Shown: piece after piece, positions 41,896 through 53,683 of the stretch | How positions within the stretch are numbered: the stretch's first letter is position 1 | Layout: each line of letters begins with the position of its first letter | Assembly: GCF_000016065.1 (NCBI RefSeq) | Contig: NC_009092.1 | Span: forward strand, 4,538,595-4,602,594 | DNA length: 64,000 nt | From: Shewanella loihica PV-4 | Lineage (GTDB): Bacteria; Pseudomonadota; Gammaproteobacteria; Enterobacterales; Shewanellaceae | Reading direction: 5' to 3' | Position numbers and translations under genes: made by a program | Notes under the pieces: generated by a model | The model's database searches: none | What the model saw: the letters and a program-made list of their open reading frames with translations, nothing else | What the model was told of the DNA's origin: nothing

Positions 41896-42429
41896 TTACG
41901 ACTGCAGCTTTTCAGACAGGCGGTTTAGTTTACCGCTGACCGAGCCATCTATGACCAGGTCACCTGCCGTGATGATTACACCAGCCACCAGGCTGGCATC
42001 TACGCTGCAATTCAGCTTAACTTTGCGTGTGAGACGTTTTTCTAGAGAAGCACTAATTTGTTGCTGTTGCTCTGCGCTAAGCTCAGTGGCAGAAACAACA
42101 GATGCTTCAACCTCTTTCGCCCACTCGTTGCTGAACTCATGAAAGAGTTCATATACAGCAGGAAGTACTTCCAAACGACCGTTTTCAGCCATTACCTTTA
42201 TCAGATTTTGACCTTGCTCATTGATCTGCTCACCACACACCTTAATGAAAAGGTCGGCAAGCTGGCTGCTCGAAAGCGCACCAGACAGCAGCGGCTTCAT
42301 CGTCTCGTTTTCACTGACTTGAGCGGCAAAGCTAAGCATTTCAGCCCAGCTTTCTACTGCATTTTTCTCAATAGCAAAGTCAAATGCTGCCTTTGCGTAA
42401 GGACGAGCGATGGTGCTTAATTCAGCCAT
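41896..42429 (-). CDS. atpH: ATP synthase F1 delta subunit AtpH
   Basis: 177 residues, starting with the conserved [15 protein letters not shown] segment and ending with [20 protein letters not shown]. It joins the F1 head to the peripheral stalk. 14 bp from atpA. Confidence 0.97.
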   Translation of the reverse strand: MAELSTIARPYAKAAFDFAIEKNAVESWAEMLSFAAQVSENETMKPLLSGALSSSQLADLFIKVCGEQINEQGQNLIKVMAENGRLEVLPAVYELFHEFSNEWAKEVEASVVSATELSAEQQQQISASLEKRLTRKVKLNCSVDASLVAGVIITAGDLVIDGSVSGKLNRLSEKLQS

Positions 42430-42443
42430 AACTCACTCCCTAA

Positions 42444-42914
42444 TCAAATTTCAGCAACAAGTTTGTTAACTATGTCACTGTGGGCGGCTTCATCAATCGA
42501 ACGCTCAAGGATCTTCTCTGCACCGGCGATAGCCAGAGCAGCAACTTGCTTACGCAGGTCTTCTTTCACGCGATTACGTTCAGCTTCAATTTCTGCTTTA
42601 CCCTGAGCGATGATTTTCGCACGCTCAGCGTCTGCTTCGGCTTTGGCCTCATCGACAATCTGAGCTTTACGCTTGTTAGCTTGCTCAATGATTTCGTTAG
42701 CAGTTGCCTTAGCTTCTTTTAGTTGGTCGGTGGCTTTCGCCTGTGCCAACTCTAGGTCTTTTACAGCACGATCAGCATCAGCTAGACCGTCGGCGATCCT
42801 TTTTTGGCGCTCTTCGATGGCATTCATCAAAGGGGGCCAAACAAACTTCATGCAGAACCACACGAAGATAATAAAGGCAACCGTCTGACCGATTAGGGTG
42901 ACGTTGATATTCAC
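42444..42914 (-). CDS. atpF: ATP synthase F0 b subunit AtpF
   Basis: 156 residues: one N-terminal transmembrane helix (about 5-25, ending [14 protein letters not shown]) and a long charged, Ala-rich coiled coil that forms the peripheral stalk. Confidence 0.97.
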   Translation of the reverse strand: MNINVTLIGQTVAFIIFVWFCMKFVWPPLMNAIEERQKRIADGLADADRAVKDLELAQAKATDQLKEAKATANEIIEQANKRKAQIVDEAKAEADAERAKIIAQGKAEIEAERNRVKEDLRKQVAALAIAGAEKILERSIDEAAHSDIVNKLVAEI

Positions 42915-42951
42915 AACAGCCTCCTATTTAGATTAAAGACAGAAGCGTTGA

Positions 42952-43227
<276 letters not shown>

Positions 43228-43273
43228 TTAGTTAGTTTGTGATTTAGCTTAAAAAAAATTTCTTCAGCAACCC

Positions 43274-44071
<798 letters not shown>

Positions 44072-44080
44072 TCATCCCAC

Positions 44081-44464
44081 TTAACTTTGCTTGAAGTATA
44101 AAGGAGCTGTCCAATGCACTATTAGCGCCGAGATATAACAAACAAAAAGCGGCATAAAGACCACTTTAAGATTGATAAATACCAGCGAGAACATTGCTAT
44201 GGTTAACAGCAACTTTACCGCTTCCCCCCAGTAAAAGGTTTTCATTACCTTTCCTGCTGAACTTGCTCCCGTATGGGAAAAAGCGAGGGTCGCGAATACA
44301 AAATTAGGGAGTACAGCAATGGCACCACCTGCTAACGCAGACAGTCCGTACTGAGCTCCCCACACGGCGAAAAAGACAATCGAAACACCCCCAGCCACCG
44401 CCGCCTGCATCAACACCAATTTATAGGCAGACCACCGGCCACGACGTGCTAAAACCTTGCTCAA
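44081..44464 (-). CDS. atpI: ATP synthase accessory protein AtpI
   Basis: 127 residues with four hydrophobic segments, first in the atp operon. The start codon appears to be TTG: GGAG lies 8 bases before it and the neighbouring ATG runs into an immediate stop. AtpI assists c-ring assembly and is weakly conserved in sequence. Confidence 0.88.
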   Translation of the reverse strand: MSKVLARRGRWSAYKLVLMQAAVAGGVSIVFFAVWGAQYGLSALAGGAIAVLPNFVFATLAFSHTGASSAGKVMKTFYWGEAVKLLLTIAMFSLVFINLKVVFMPLFVCYISALIVHWTAPLYFKQS

Positions 44465-44550
44465 TTCATCTTCTCCGCATTCTTACTTTTTGTTTCTATG
44501 ACCGGACGACAAATTATCAGGCCATCTTAGAGGTACAAAAAGCTTGCGAA

Positions 44551-44578
44551 AGTATACCTTTTCGCACATTCAAAGCAA
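44551..44578 (-). promoter_or_regulatory. Putative atp operon promoter
   Basis: On the minus strand TTGCTT (44573-44578), 16 bp, TATACT (44551-44556), about 90 bases upstream of atpI in the 225-bp gap after parB. The -35 is imperfect. Confidence 0.5.
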
Positions 44579-44689
44579 GTTTAAGGTAAGTAAAAATGGG
44601 GACTTTTAACGTGATCTACGCCAAAAGTCTAAAAGTGAAAGATTAACAGATGTCACAAAGTTACATAATATTACGTTAACTTGGGCTAA

Positions 44690-45568
44690 TTAACGGATTT
44701 TCTCAATAATACCATCCAATTCAGCCAAATTTTGATAGTTAATTACCATTTTGCCCTTGCCTTTTTTGTTATGGCTAATGGAAACTTTTGCCCCTAATTT
44801 TTCAATTAATTGGCTCTCTAGACGGGCGACATCCTGATCTTTTGCGGGTTTATCGACAATTTCAGGTGGATTTAAGGTTTTATTCACTAATCGTTCAGTT
44901 TCACGAACAGTTAGTTCTTTGGCAATCACGGTTCTGGCCAGGTTAGTTTGCTCATCACCAGGCAATGCGAGCAGGGCACGGGCATGCCCCATATCGATAT
45001 CGCCATATTCCAGCATGCGCTTAACAGGCTCTTCTAAGCCATTCAAACGTAATAGGTTTGATACAGTCGTGCGCGACTTACCCACGGCATCGGCCGTCTG
45101 TTGATGGGTCAGTTCGAACTCCTTGATCAGGCGCTCTAGCGCGATAGCCTCTTCCATCGCGTTAAGATCTTCACGCTGAATGTTCTCGATTAAGGCGATA
45201 ACACCGGCAGCCTCGTCTGGCACCTGTTTGACGATACAGGGCACCTTGTCGAGTTTAGCCAGTTGCGATGCGCGCCAGCGACGCTCACCGGCGATGATCT
45301 CATAGCCTTTGTCCGACACCTTACGCACTACGATAGGCTGAATGATCCCCTGGGTCTTGATCGACTCAGCCAGCTCCTCCAGCGCCTCGGGCGACATATC
45401 CTTGCGGGGCTGATACTTGCCTGGCTGCAGCAGATCCAGGGCAATCATCTTGAGCTCTTCGTTATTATTCGGCTCGGCCTCTTGCATCGGGGCCTGTCTT
45501 GCCGCCGCATGGCTAGTGCTTAACAGTGCGTCTAATCCTTTGCCTAGACCACGTTTTTTGGGTGTCAT
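44690..45568 (-). CDS. parB: Chromosome partitioning protein ParB
   Basis: 292 residues. The N-terminal KKRGLGKGLDALL motif that contacts ParA, the CTP-binding GERRWRAS box (about 95-102), a helix-turn-helix (LTHQQTADAVGKSRTTVSNLLR) split over about 153-174, and a C-terminal dimerisation domain are visible. It loads on parS sites near oriC; a candidate site lies at 53866. Confidence 0.97.
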   Translation of the reverse strand: MTPKKRGLGKGLDALLSTSHAAARQAPMQEAEPNNNEELKMIALDLLQPGKYQPRKDMSPEALEELAESIKTQGIIQPIVVRKVSDKGYEIIAGERRWRASQLAKLDKVPCIVKQVPDEAAGVIALIENIQREDLNAMEEAIALERLIKEFELTHQQTADAVGKSRTTVSNLLRLNGLEEPVKRMLEYGDIDMGHARALLALPGDEQTNLARTVIAKELTVRETERLVNKTLNPPEIVDKPAKDQDVARLESQLIEKLGAKVSISHNKKGKGKMVINYQNLAELDGIIEKIR

Positions 45569-45578
45569 CTGTTTTTCC

Positions 45579-46367
45579 TTAAGCTTGCTCTAACTGAGAA
45601 TGCTGCTCAGCTCGTCGAATGATCTCGCCAGCCAAGGCCAGGTAAGCCTTGGCACCGGCACTAGACTTATCGTAATACATGGCAGGGGCACCAAAACTTG
45701 GCGCCTCGGCGAGTCTCACGTTACGCGGGATCACTGTGCGATAAACCTTATCGCCAAAATGCTGTTTTAATTGATCCGACACATCGTTAGCGAGTCGGTT
45801 GCGGGGATCGTACATGGTGCGCAGGATCCCTTCGATGGAAAGCCCAGGATTCACCATGGCCGCCAGCTTGCTGATGGTGTCCATCAGGGCGGTCAATCCC
45901 TCCAGCGCATAATATTCACACTGCATCGGCACCAAGACAGAATCGGCGGCCGACATGGCGTTAACCGTCAGCATGTTCAGCGATGGCGGGCAATCGATGA
46001 AGATAAAATCATAGTAATCTTTGACAGGAGCCAGGGCATTACGCAGGCGGATCTCCCGGGCGAAGAACTCCATCAGCTTGATCTCGGCCGCCGTCACGTC
46101 ACCATTGCCGGCGATCAGATCGTATTTACCGGCGGTGTCGCGATAAACCACCTCTTCGACCGACTTTTCTTCGACCAAGAGTTCATAGGCGGTGTTTTCG
46201 ACGCTGTACTTGTCGACACCACTCCCCATAGTCGCATTACCTTGAGGATCGAGATCGATAAGCAACACTTTTCGCTTGGTGGCCGCCAGAGAGGCCGCTA
46301 AGTTCACACAAGTTGTTGTTTTTCCGACGCCACCTTTCTGATTGGCCACGGCTATCACTTTACCCAC
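45579..46367 (-). CDS. parA: Chromosome partitioning ATPase ParA (Soj)
   Basis: 262 residues with the deviant Walker A KGGVGKTT (about 11-18) and FIDCPPSLNML. Dynamic ATPase that moves ParB-parS complexes. 10 bp upstream of parB, co-transcribed; follows rsmG as in other gammaproteobacteria. Confidence 0.97.
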   Translation of the reverse strand: MGKVIAVANQKGGVGKTTTCVNLAASLAATKRKVLLIDLDPQGNATMGSGVDKYSVENTAYELLVEEKSVEEVVYRDTAGKYDLIAGNGDVTAAEIKLMEFFAREIRLRNALAPVKDYYDFIFIDCPPSLNMLTVNAMSAADSVLVPMQCEYYALEGLTALMDTISKLAAMVNPGLSIEGILRTMYDPRNRLANDVSDQLKQHFGDKVYRTVIPRNVRLAEAPSFGAPAMYYDKSSAGAKAYLALAGEIIRRAEQHSQLEQA

Positions 46368-46463
46368 AATATCATCCTGTCTATCACGTTGGTCGATTCG
46401 ATAGTAAAACGCCCTATCAAATTGCTTGAACTGGTTAAATAATGCAACTCTTAACCCAGGGGA

Positions 46464-47087
46464 CTAAGCCGCTTTGACCACCCGCAGCAGGTGGCGCTGT
46501 TCGTCGAGGCGAGGCACCTTGAGCTCGAAGACGTCGGTCAGGGTAAATCCTTCAGGCATGTTCGCCATCTCTTCATCGCTCAACTGTCCCTTCAAGGCAT
46601 AAAAACAGCCAGTGGGCTTTGGCAGATGGTGGCACCATTGCAACATGTCCTGGATCGACGCGAAGGCGCGGCTGAGCACGCCATCAAACTTCTCTTCGGG
46701 TTGATAGGCTTCGACCCGGCTCTCGACCGAACTAATATTACCTATCGCCAGCTCAAATTGAACCTGTTTTTGAAAACGAATCCGCTTGCCCAAGCTATCG
46801 AGCAGCACAAACTCTTTATCTGGATTCATGATGGCCAGGGGGATCCCCGGAAGACCAGGTCCAGTGCCCACATCGATGAAACGCTCACCTACCAGGTGAG
46901 GACTAGCCGCCAGGCTGTCCATGATATGACGGATCAGCATCTGCTCGGGATCCCGTACGGACGTTAGGTTATAGGCCTTGTTCCATTTGGCAAGCATGGC
47001 AACAAAATCAAGCAGTTGCTGTTTCTGCTTCGGAGTAGCCGTCATCTGCATGTCGGCAAGATAGCTGTCTAATTGGGCTGCTAACAC
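46464..47087 (-). CDS. rsmG: 16S rRNA m7G527 methyltransferase RsmG
   Basis: With the GTG at 47087 the product is 207 residues, the usual RsmG length, and GAGG precedes it; frames up to 28 codons longer exist but extend beyond the conserved family start. The SAM-binding [17 protein letters not shown] block and the [15 protein letters not shown] segment identify it. It methylates G527 of 16S rRNA. Confidence 0.93.
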   Translation of the reverse strand: MLAAQLDSYLADMQMTATPKQKQQLLDFVAMLAKWNKAYNLTSVRDPEQMLIRHIMDSLAASPHLVGERFIDVGTGPGLPGIPLAIMNPDKEFVLLDSLGKRIRFQKQVQFELAIGNISSVESRVEAYQPEEKFDGVLSRAFASIQDMLQWCHHLPKPTGCFYALKGQLSDEEMANMPEGFTLTDVFELKVPRLDEQRHLLRVVKAA

Positions 47088-47189
47088 AGGAGTATCCTCG
47101 ATAAACAATGGGATATTATGAAGCCGAGTCGCAGGGATGGGAAGTGCTTGACCTCCCATCCCGGTCATCAAAATAGATTTTTTGCTGGT

Positions 47190-49079
47190 TTAGGCGCTCT
47201 TTCTGAGCAAGCCACGCTTCTTCAGGTGAACGAGTAGAATAGAGATTGCCGCCGGCGTGATCCCCGAGATACGCGAGGCCTGGCCCACGGTATCCGGCTT
47301 GTGATCGTTAAGCTTGGCGATCACCTCGTTGGAGAGGCCTGGCACCTCTTGATAGTCGAGATCCTGTGGCAGGCCGGTTTTTTCATGGCGAATCGCCTTG
47401 TCTATCTCATCTTGCTGACGCTGGATGTAACCCGAGTATTTCACCTGGATCTGCACCTGCTCGGCGGCGCGTTGATCTTCGATGGCAGGACCAAATCCCT
47501 CTACGCTCATCAGCTTAGGGTAATCCAGCTCGGGTCTGCGCAGCAGCTCCTCGAAGGTGGCTTCACGGGTGATAGGCGTGTTGAGATGCGGGTTAAGCGC
47601 ATCAACCAGCGGCGAGTTAGGGTGGATCCACTGACTACGCAGACGCTGTAACTCGAGCTCGATCGCCTCACGTTTGGCATTGAACTTAGCCCAGCGATCA
47701 TCATCCACCAGACCTAACTCGCGGCCTTTCTCGGTGAGACGCAGATCGGCATTGTCTTCACGCAGCAGCAGACGGTATTCGGCGCGGCTGGTGAACATGC
47801 GGTAGGGTTCTTTGGTACCCAGGGTAGACAGATCGTCGACCAAGACGCCGAGATAAGCCTCGTCACGACGCGGACACCAGGCTTCTTTACCCTGTACCTG
47901 CAATGAGGCGTTCATGCCCGCCAACAGGCCTTGGGCACCGGCCTCTTCGTAGCCTGTGGTACCGTTGATTTGCCCTGCGAAGAACAAACCGGAAATTGCC
48001 TTGGTTTCTAAAGAGTTTTTCAGATCTCTCGGATCGAAATAGTCGTATTCGATGGCATAACCCGGACGGATGATCTCGGCGTTTTCCATGCCTTGAATCG
48101 AACGCACCAGGTTCAGCTGCACATCGAAAGGCAGGCTGGTGGAGATCCCGTTAGGGTAGATCTCGTTGGTGTTCAAGCCTTCGGGCTCGATAAAGATCTG
48201 ATGCGAGCTCTTGTCGGCGAAGCGATTGATCTTATCTTCGATTGAAGGGCAGTAACGCGGACCTATGCCTTCGATCACCCCTGAATACATGGGGCTTCTG
48301 TCTAACCCGCCACGAATGATGTCGTGGGTGCGCTCATTGGTGTGGGTAATAAAACAGGAGATCTGCTTAGGATGATCTTTAACGTCACCGATAAAAGACA
48401 TCACAGGTAAAGGATCGTCACCTTTCTGCTCAGTCATCAGATCGAAGTTAATGGTGTTGGCATCGATACGTGGTGGCGTACCGGTTTTCAGACGGCCAAC
48501 ACGAATCGGTAATTCACGTAAACGATCGGCAAGGGAGATCGATGGCGGATCGCCGGCACGGCCACCGCTGTAATTTTCCAGACCAATATGGATCTTGCCG
48601 CTTAAGAAGGTTCCCGCCGTCAGTACGATTGCAGGAGCCTCGAAGGCCAGTCCCATCTGGGTAACGACCCCGATAACACGATCATTCCCGACGATGAGAT
48701 CGTCTACCGCTTGTTGGAACAGGCGTAAATTAGGTTGGTTTTGCAGGATCTGTTGGATCTTGGCGCGATAGAGGGCGCGATCCGCCTGTGCACGAGTAGC
48801 ACGTACCGCTGGGCCTTTACTGGAATTTAAGGTGCGAAACTGAATACCGGCATGATCGGTTGCAACGGCCATGGCGCCACCCAGGGCATCGATCTCCTTA
48901 ACAAGGTGACCCTTACCAATACCACCAATTGCCGGGTTACAGGACATCTGGCCTAAGGTATCGATATTATGGGTTAACAATAATGTCTTGGACCCCATCC
49001 TAGCAGATGCTAATGCTGCTTCGGTTCCTGCATGACCACCGCCAACAACAATTACATCAAACCGCTCATGAAAATGCAT
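47190..49079 (-). CDS. mnmG: tRNA uridine-5-carboxymethylaminomethyl modification enzyme MnmG (GidA)
   Basis: 629 residues. N-terminal FAD-binding [12 protein letters not shown] (about 11-22), the GNxAxGG-type motif ([12 protein letters not shown]) and a C-terminal helical domain. Works with MnmE (59.8 kb) to modify U34 of tRNAs. It borders oriC, the classical position. Confidence 0.98.
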   Translation of the reverse strand: MHFHERFDVIVVGGGHAGTEAALASARMGSKTLLLTHNIDTLGQMSCNPAIGGIGKGHLVKEIDALGGAMAVATDHAGIQFRTLNSSKGPAVRATRAQADRALYRAKIQQILQNQPNLRLFQQAVDDLIVGNDRVIGVVTQMGLAFEAPAIVLTAGTFLSGKIHIGLENYSGGRAGDPPSISLADRLRELPIRVGRLKTGTPPRIDANTINFDLMTEQKGDDPLPVMSFIGDVKDHPKQISCFITHTNERTHDIIRGGLDRSPMYSGVIEGIGPRYCPSIEDKINRFADKSSHQIFIEPEGLNTNEIYPNGISTSLPFDVQLNLVRSIQGMENAEIIRPGYAIEYDYFDPRDLKNSLETKAISGLFFAGQINGTTGYEEAGAQGLLAGMNASLQVQGKEAWCPRRDEAYLGVLVDDLSTLGTKEPYRMFTSRAEYRLLLREDNADLRLTEKGRELGLVDDDRWAKFNAKREAIELELQRLRSQWIHPNSPLVDALNPHLNTPITREATFEELLRRPELDYPKLMSVEGFGPAIEDQRAAEQVQIQVKYSGYIQRQQDEIDKAIRHEKTGLPQDLDYQEVPGLSNEVIAKLNDHKPDTVGQASRISGITPAAISILLVHLKKRGLLRKSA

Positions 49080-49109
49080 CAGATTACCTTAAAACCTATA
49101 TCGAAAATA

Positions 49110-49560
49110 AAAATGATATTGCCCATAGATCGGACAGAGTTACTCGATGAGTAGCCGAGTATTTTAGCATCTGGAAAGCCATAGGTGAAAGATCAATTTA
49201 GGCCTTTCGATCGCCAAAGGATCTGGCTTATAGATCTTAAGATCTTTATATAGATCTTTATATAGATCTTTTGTTATGTTTACTATTAGGATCGCGATCT
49301 TCTGTGGGTAAGTCTATTTACCATTTAAAATCAATAGATAACGAGAGTTCGATCCTGTGATCTGATCGCGATCTAAATGAATTAAGCTTGTGGGTAGATC
49401 CCTTACTTATCCACAATGCAGATCTTAGCTGTCGAGGTGGGTTGAATAATGCAGAGTTAGATCAGATCAAAATAATACCTTATCCACATATTTATCATTT
49501 TGGATCGTAATTTGTGGATAAGGTAGATCTAATCTGTGGGTGAGATCAGTGTAAAGAGGG
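49110..49560. other. oriC: Chromosomal replication origin oriC
   Basis: Lies between mnmG and mioC as in E. coli. Consensus DnaA boxes TTATCCACA are at 49407-49415 (+), 49480-49488 (+) and 49513-49521 (-), with near boxes TGTGGGTAA at about 49303 and TGTGGGTAG/TGTGGGTGA at about 49389 and 49537. A repeated AT-rich stretch of TATAGATCTTT units at 49227-49271 matches the duplex-unwinding 13-mers. GATC (Dam) sites are very dense throughout. No gene is present. Confidence 0.93.
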
Positions 49561-49570
49561 AGGAGGGGAT

Positions 49571-50011
49571 CTAAAGCTTATCTTGCCAGCCGCTCAACCA
49601 CGCCTGGGCGGGCTCTTCGGGGATGGGATCGTATTGCACATCGATCTGGATCTTATCCACATAGACTTGTGCACCGCAATTTTCCATCGCTTCTATCAGT
49701 TTTTCCGGCCCCTGACAAAAGGTGTCGTAACTCGAGTCGCCTATGGCGCATAAGGCGTATTTGGTCCGGCTCAGATCCGGCTTTTTGCTGTCGATCTCAT
49801 CGAAAAATGGCTGCAGATTATCGGGCAGATCGCCTGCGCCATGTGTCGATGAGACGATCAACCACAGGCTCTTGGGATCCAGATCGCTCAGTTCGGCCTT
49901 AAGATGTACCTGGGTCTCGTGGCCCCGCTCCTCCAGTTGGGCGGCTAACTCATCGGCGACATACTCGGCGCTTCCTAAGGTGGTGCCGACAATTAGTTCA
50001 ATTTTTGCCAT
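49571..50011 (-). CDS. mioC: FMN-binding flavodoxin-like protein MioC
   Basis: 146 residues, a flavodoxin fold: IELIVGTTLGSAEYVADEL (phosphate loop), STHGAGDLPDN, GDSSYDTFCQGPEK. The start is the ATG at 50011, after AGGAA. The position directly beside oriC is diagnostic of mioC, whose transcription enters the origin. It is reported to support biotin synthase as an electron carrier. Confidence 0.92.
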   Translation of the reverse strand: MAKIELIVGTTLGSAEYVADELAAQLEERGHETQVHLKAELSDLDPKSLWLIVSSTHGAGDLPDNLQPFFDEIDSKKPDLSRTKYALCAIGDSSYDTFCQGPEKLIEAMENCGAQVYVDKIQIDVQYDPIPEEPAQAWLSGWQDKL

Positions 50012-50141
50012 TATATTTCCTAAATTCAAATAGTTAATCTAGCTAGACAAGCAATGCTGTCAGCAGGCTGATTGCTGCCATCATAAGCCAATTATTGGCG
50101 TTGGTCTTCTCTGCTTGCCTCATTTCGCGAGCAGAAGGGGA

Positions 50142-50924
50142 TTAGGCCTCTAAAACCCCAGGTATAGGCTTACTGGCGTAGAGTAGATAGTTGACCGCCG
50201 AATTGCTGGTGATCTTCCAGCGGCGGGTGAAGGGATTAAAGGCCATGCCCTCGACCCCTTTGGTCGATAATCCGTGGGGAGTGAGCATCTCGTCCAGCTC
50301 TTGGGGGGTAACGAAGTGGTGCCAGTCGTGGGTGCCTGTGGGGAGGTAGCGCATGATGTACTCGGCGCCTATTATGCCGATGAGATAGGATCTCAGGGTG
50401 CGATTGAGGGTTGCCATCACCATGAGACCGCCTGGCTTTAACAGGTCACAACAGGAGGCCACCAGCGCCGCCTGATCCTCGACATGTTCGATCACCTCGG
50501 TATTTAAGATCACATCATATTGAGGCTGCTCCCTTGGAAGATCGCCTGCCAAGCAATGGCGATACTCTATGGGGATTGACCAGCTGTTAGCGTGGCGGTG
50601 TGCCAGGGTGATGTTATGTTCGCTGGCGTCTATGCCCGTTACCCGGGCACCCTGGCTGGCCAAGGGTTCGCACAGCAGGCCGACGCCGCAGCCTATGTCC
50701 AATAACGACAGCCCATCGAAGGGGATATCCTGGGTGAGATCGCGTCCAAAATGGCTGGCGATCTGATCTTCTATGGCCGTGAGCCGGGTCTGATTGAAAC
50801 TGAGCACATGCTTAAACTTGCCGTGGGGATCGCGCCACTCCTTGGCCAGTGCGTCGAACTTGGCGATCTCTGTTTGGCTATCTATCTGGGTCTTGAAGCG
50901 GCTCAGTCGGCTTTTGTCTAACAT
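50142..50924 (-). CDS. UbiG-family ubiquinone O-methyltransferase homologue
   Basis: 260 residues. SAM motif I LLDIGCGVGLL (about 74-84), acidic GIDASEHNI, and the UbiG-typical blocks ATLNRTLRSYLIGIIGAEYI and LPTGTHDWHHFV are present, so it belongs to the UbiG (3-demethylubiquinone 3-O-methyltransferase) group. It may be the genuine UbiG or a paralogue: the N-terminus deviates and ubiG usually lies elsewhere. No ubiquinone gene is adjacent. Confidence 0.8.
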   Translation of the reverse strand: MLDKSRLSRFKTQIDSQTEIAKFDALAKEWRDPHGKFKHVLSFNQTRLTAIEDQIASHFGRDLTQDIPFDGLSLLDIGCGVGLLCEPLASQGARVTGIDASEHNITLAHRHANSWSIPIEYRHCLAGDLPREQPQYDVILNTEVIEHVEDQAALVASCCDLLKPGGLMVMATLNRTLRSYLIGIIGAEYIMRYLPTGTHDWHHFVTPQELDEMLTPHGLSTKGVEGMAFNPFTRRWKITSNSAVNYLLYASKPIPGVLEA

Positions 50925-51135
50925 GCTTTAGTTTCTTAATTTAGTTTCTTAATTTAGTTTTTAATCTGTGGCGATACTGGCGGCTACATCCTAAGGGGCT
51001 AGCCGCAATTTATCCCTGTATTATAGATGATGCCCCTGGCGATTTTGGTGAGCTAAAAGCTGGATCACGTTAGTTTGGCCGGGGGCAGGCTAAGCTTGTC
51101 TCACTTTATACGTCTGCTTAAGGAAGTGAAGTTCA

Positions 51136-52104
51136 ATGGTGCAGAAAATTATTTTAGATACGGATCCAGGCATAGACGATGCGATGGCGATACTGTTCGC
51201 TGAGGCACATCCTGGTATCTCGCTCGAGGCGATCACCTGTGTTTATGGCAATGCCACGATAGATAATGCCACGGCCAACGCGCTATTTTTAAAGCAGAAA
51301 TATGCGCTAAAGGCGGATGTGGTTAAGGGCGCCGACAGGCCTCTGGTGAGACCGCCGGTGGGTCCGACAACTATTGTCCATGGCGAGACAGGCTTTGGCG
51401 ATTTTCATGCGCCCAGCGTCAAAGATCTTCAGGCGGATCCCAGACCCGCTTATCAATATATTATCGATAGCGTGCGGGCACAGCCCGGCGAGATCACCCT
51501 GGTGGCAGTCGGGCCGCTGACCAATTTAGCCCTCGCATTACAGGCGGCGCCGGATATTGTCGATCTGGTAAGAGAGGTGGTGGTGATGGGCGGCGCCTTC
51601 GGCGTCAATGGGCATAGGGGCAATGTAACCCCCTATGCCGAGGCCAATATTCATGACGATCCCCATGCGGCAGATCTGGTTTTTACCGCGCGTTGGCCTG
51701 TGACCATCATAGGCTTGGATGTAACGCAGCAGAGCTTCTTTACCCGTGAGTATCTCGATGAACTGCGGGATGCGGCAGGGGAGCCGGGGGAGTTTATCTG
51801 GACCATTAGCCGCTTCTATCTCAAGTTTTATTCTCAAAAGCTGGGGCTGGAAGGCTGCCATGTACACGACCCATCGGCTATTGCCTATGTGATCGATAAG
51901 AGCCTGTTTACCCTGCGAGACGGTCCGGTTCGGGTGGTCACCGATGGGCCGGCCGAAGGCCATACCATACAGAAATTTGATGGTCGTCAGTATCCCCACG
52001 ACGAGTGGCACGATAAGCCGTCTCAGCGTATAGGGGTTGCGGTGGAAGACAAGCGATTGCTCGCCCTCTATCGGCAGACCTTAGTGGACTATGGCAAGCG
52101 TTGA
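51136..52104 (+). CDS. Inosine/uridine-preferring nucleoside hydrolase
   Basis: 322 residues. The calcium-binding motif DTDPGIDDAM (8-17), the VAVGPLTNLALAL block (about 122-134), and VVMGG with the later DPSAIAY aspartate site are all present. It cleaves ribonucleosides to base and ribose in salvage. The substrate (RihA/B/C type) cannot be fixed from sequence. Stands alone, with AAGGAAG before the ATG. Confidence 0.92.
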   Translation: MVQKIILDTDPGIDDAMAILFAEAHPGISLEAITCVYGNATIDNATANALFLKQKYALKADVVKGADRPLVRPPVGPTTIVHGETGFGDFHAPSVKDLQADPRPAYQYIIDSVRAQPGEITLVAVGPLTNLALALQAAPDIVDLVREVVVMGGAFGVNGHRGNVTPYAEANIHDDPHAADLVFTARWPVTIIGLDVTQQSFFTREYLDELRDAAGEPGEFIWTISRFYLKFYSQKLGLEGCHVHDPSAIAYVIDKSLFTLRDGPVRVVTDGPAEGHTIQKFDGRQYPHDEWHDKPSQRIGVAVEDKRLLALYRQTLVDYGKR

Positions 52105-52141
52105 TTATGGTAAGAGTGGGCTAATGCCGGCGTGAAGCGCC

Positions 52142-52783
52142 TTAGCCCACGCTTTGGAGCTGGGAGGCTAGCAGCCAGATGGCCAACAGGAAGAAGATCA
52201 GGCCCATGAACTTGTTCTGATTGGTTCTGAACTTCTCGTTGTCGAGTAGATTCTTGCCCAGACTGCCAACCAGAGCCACCAGCAAGAGATTAAAACTTAG
52301 CCCCATGATGTTGAGCACTAGCCCCAGGGCCAGCATCTGCTCGGCCGAGCTGGCAGTCAGTTGACTGGAGACAAATTGGGGCAAGAAAAGCACGAAGAAG
52401 ATCAGCGCCTTAGGGTTTAACAGGTTACTGATCACCGCGCGGCGATAGAGCTGCCTGGCTAATTTTTTCTGCCCGGCGATCTCCGGCGCCTGACTCGGTG
52501 TGGCGCGCATACAGTCCCAGCCCATCTTCAGCAGGTAGAGACCACCGGCGATCCTTAATACTTCAAGTGCAATTGGATTGAGGGCGATCAGCGCCGATAC
52601 CCCCATCGCCGCCAGCAGGGTCAAGATCAAACCCGAGGTGGCATTACCGAAGCTGGCATAGACGCCTACCTTCTTGCCATAGCTAAGACTCGAACTGGCG
52701 ATGAGTAACATATCGGGCCCGGGGATCAGGAGTAGGGCGATTACCGTGGTTAAATAGAGGGGAAGCAGTGCCAGATCTATCAT
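52142..52783 (-). CDS. LysE/RhtB-family amino-acid exporter
   Basis: 213 residues, five to six transmembrane segments, with the family motif IPGPDMLLIASSSLSYG near residues 20-36 and NLLNPKALIFF around 120. The ATG at 52783 was chosen because the longer frame adds a charged, non-family N-terminus. Exports an amino acid or homoserine lactone-like compound; substrate unknown. Convergent with the nucleoside hydrolase. Confidence 0.88.
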   Translation of the reverse strand: MIDLALLPLYLTTVIALLLIPGPDMLLIASSSLSYGKKVGVYASFGNATSGLILTLLAAMGVSALIALNPIALEVLRIAGGLYLLKMGWDCMRATPSQAPEIAGQKKLARQLYRRAVISNLLNPKALIFFVLFLPQFVSSQLTASSAEQMLALGLVLNIMGLSFNLLLVALVGSLGKNLLDNEKFRTNQNKFMGLIFFLLAIWLLASQLQSVG

Positions 52784-52993
52784 GGTGTATCTACAAAAAT
52801 GCCGTCTTAGGTCAAACAAGGCGCGGATTGTACAGGGTTGAAACGAATTTAACAGTGATCTCCTAGTGAAAGCGGCCTCTGTGCTGGCAGCTTGGCTTTA
52901 CGCTTGTGAATAAACGGCCTAAGGCCCTAAAGTCTGTTTTCCTGCCAAGGTATTTTCACTATACTGCGCCTCCAATTGTACCGAGCCATATCT

Positions 52994-53683
52994 ATGTCGT
53001 CTCATCAGCCCGCACCGCCTGCAAGACCCACAAATAAAGTCTTCATCATAGGATTGCCGCGAACCGGCACCACAAGTGTCAGTGTGGCCCTGCTGGAGAT
53101 GGGACTCAGGGTGGCGCACCAGGCCTTTACCAAACAGGCCGTTATTCTCGCCGATGCCATTTCCGATGCGCCGTGTTTTAGTGATTATCGTCAGCTGCAT
53201 AGCCTCTATCCGGACGCTAAATTTATCTATCTGGATAGGCCGTTAGATGCCTGGGTGCCTTCGATGCAGATGCTGCTGAGCCGAATGTTGGTGCATCTTG
53301 ATAAAGAAAGAGGGCGTTTTCACCCTCTGCTTAAGCGCAGTTTCGGCCATACCTTTGGTATCTATCGCGTGGCCGACCCCATGGATGCTGAGCATCTGAA
53401 GACTTGTTATCAAGTGCATAAGCAGCAGGTGTTTGATTATTTTCATCAAGATCAGGGGCTCGCGCAGCAGTTCTTGAGTTTACAACTGGATGATCCCCAG
53501 AGTTTGCCGCGCTTAGCCAATTTCATTGGGTTGGATGCTCAAGTCGATAGTCCTCAACTTGCTTTTCCCCATCTCAATCGGGGGCGCAATGTCGCCAGCT
53601 GGGATGAATATAAGCATGAGCTAAAGATAAGCAGCAACCTGGCCGGGCCTGAAAATCGCAAATATTTCAATTATAAAATTTAG
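52994..53683 (+). CDS. Sulfotransferase-family protein
   Basis: About 229 residues. Near the start is the PAPS 5'-phosphosulfate loop FIIGLPRTGTTSVSVAL, and YLDRPLDAWVPSM (about 80-92) resembles the 3'-phosphate-binding region; the C-terminal KYFNYKI is of the same family. The start is the ATG at 52994, beginning MSSHQPAPP. The acceptor is unknown. No neighbouring sulfate-activation genes. Confidence 0.78.
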   Translation: MSSHQPAPPARPTNKVFIIGLPRTGTTSVSVALLEMGLRVAHQAFTKQAVILADAISDAPCFSDYRQLHSLYPDAKFIYLDRPLDAWVPSMQMLLSRMLVHLDKERGRFHPLLKRSFGHTFGIYRVADPMDAEHLKTCYQVHKQQVFDYFHQDQGLAQQFLSLQLDDPQSLPRLANFIGLDAQVDSPQLAFPHLNRGRNVASWDEYKHELKISSNLAGPENRKYFNYKI

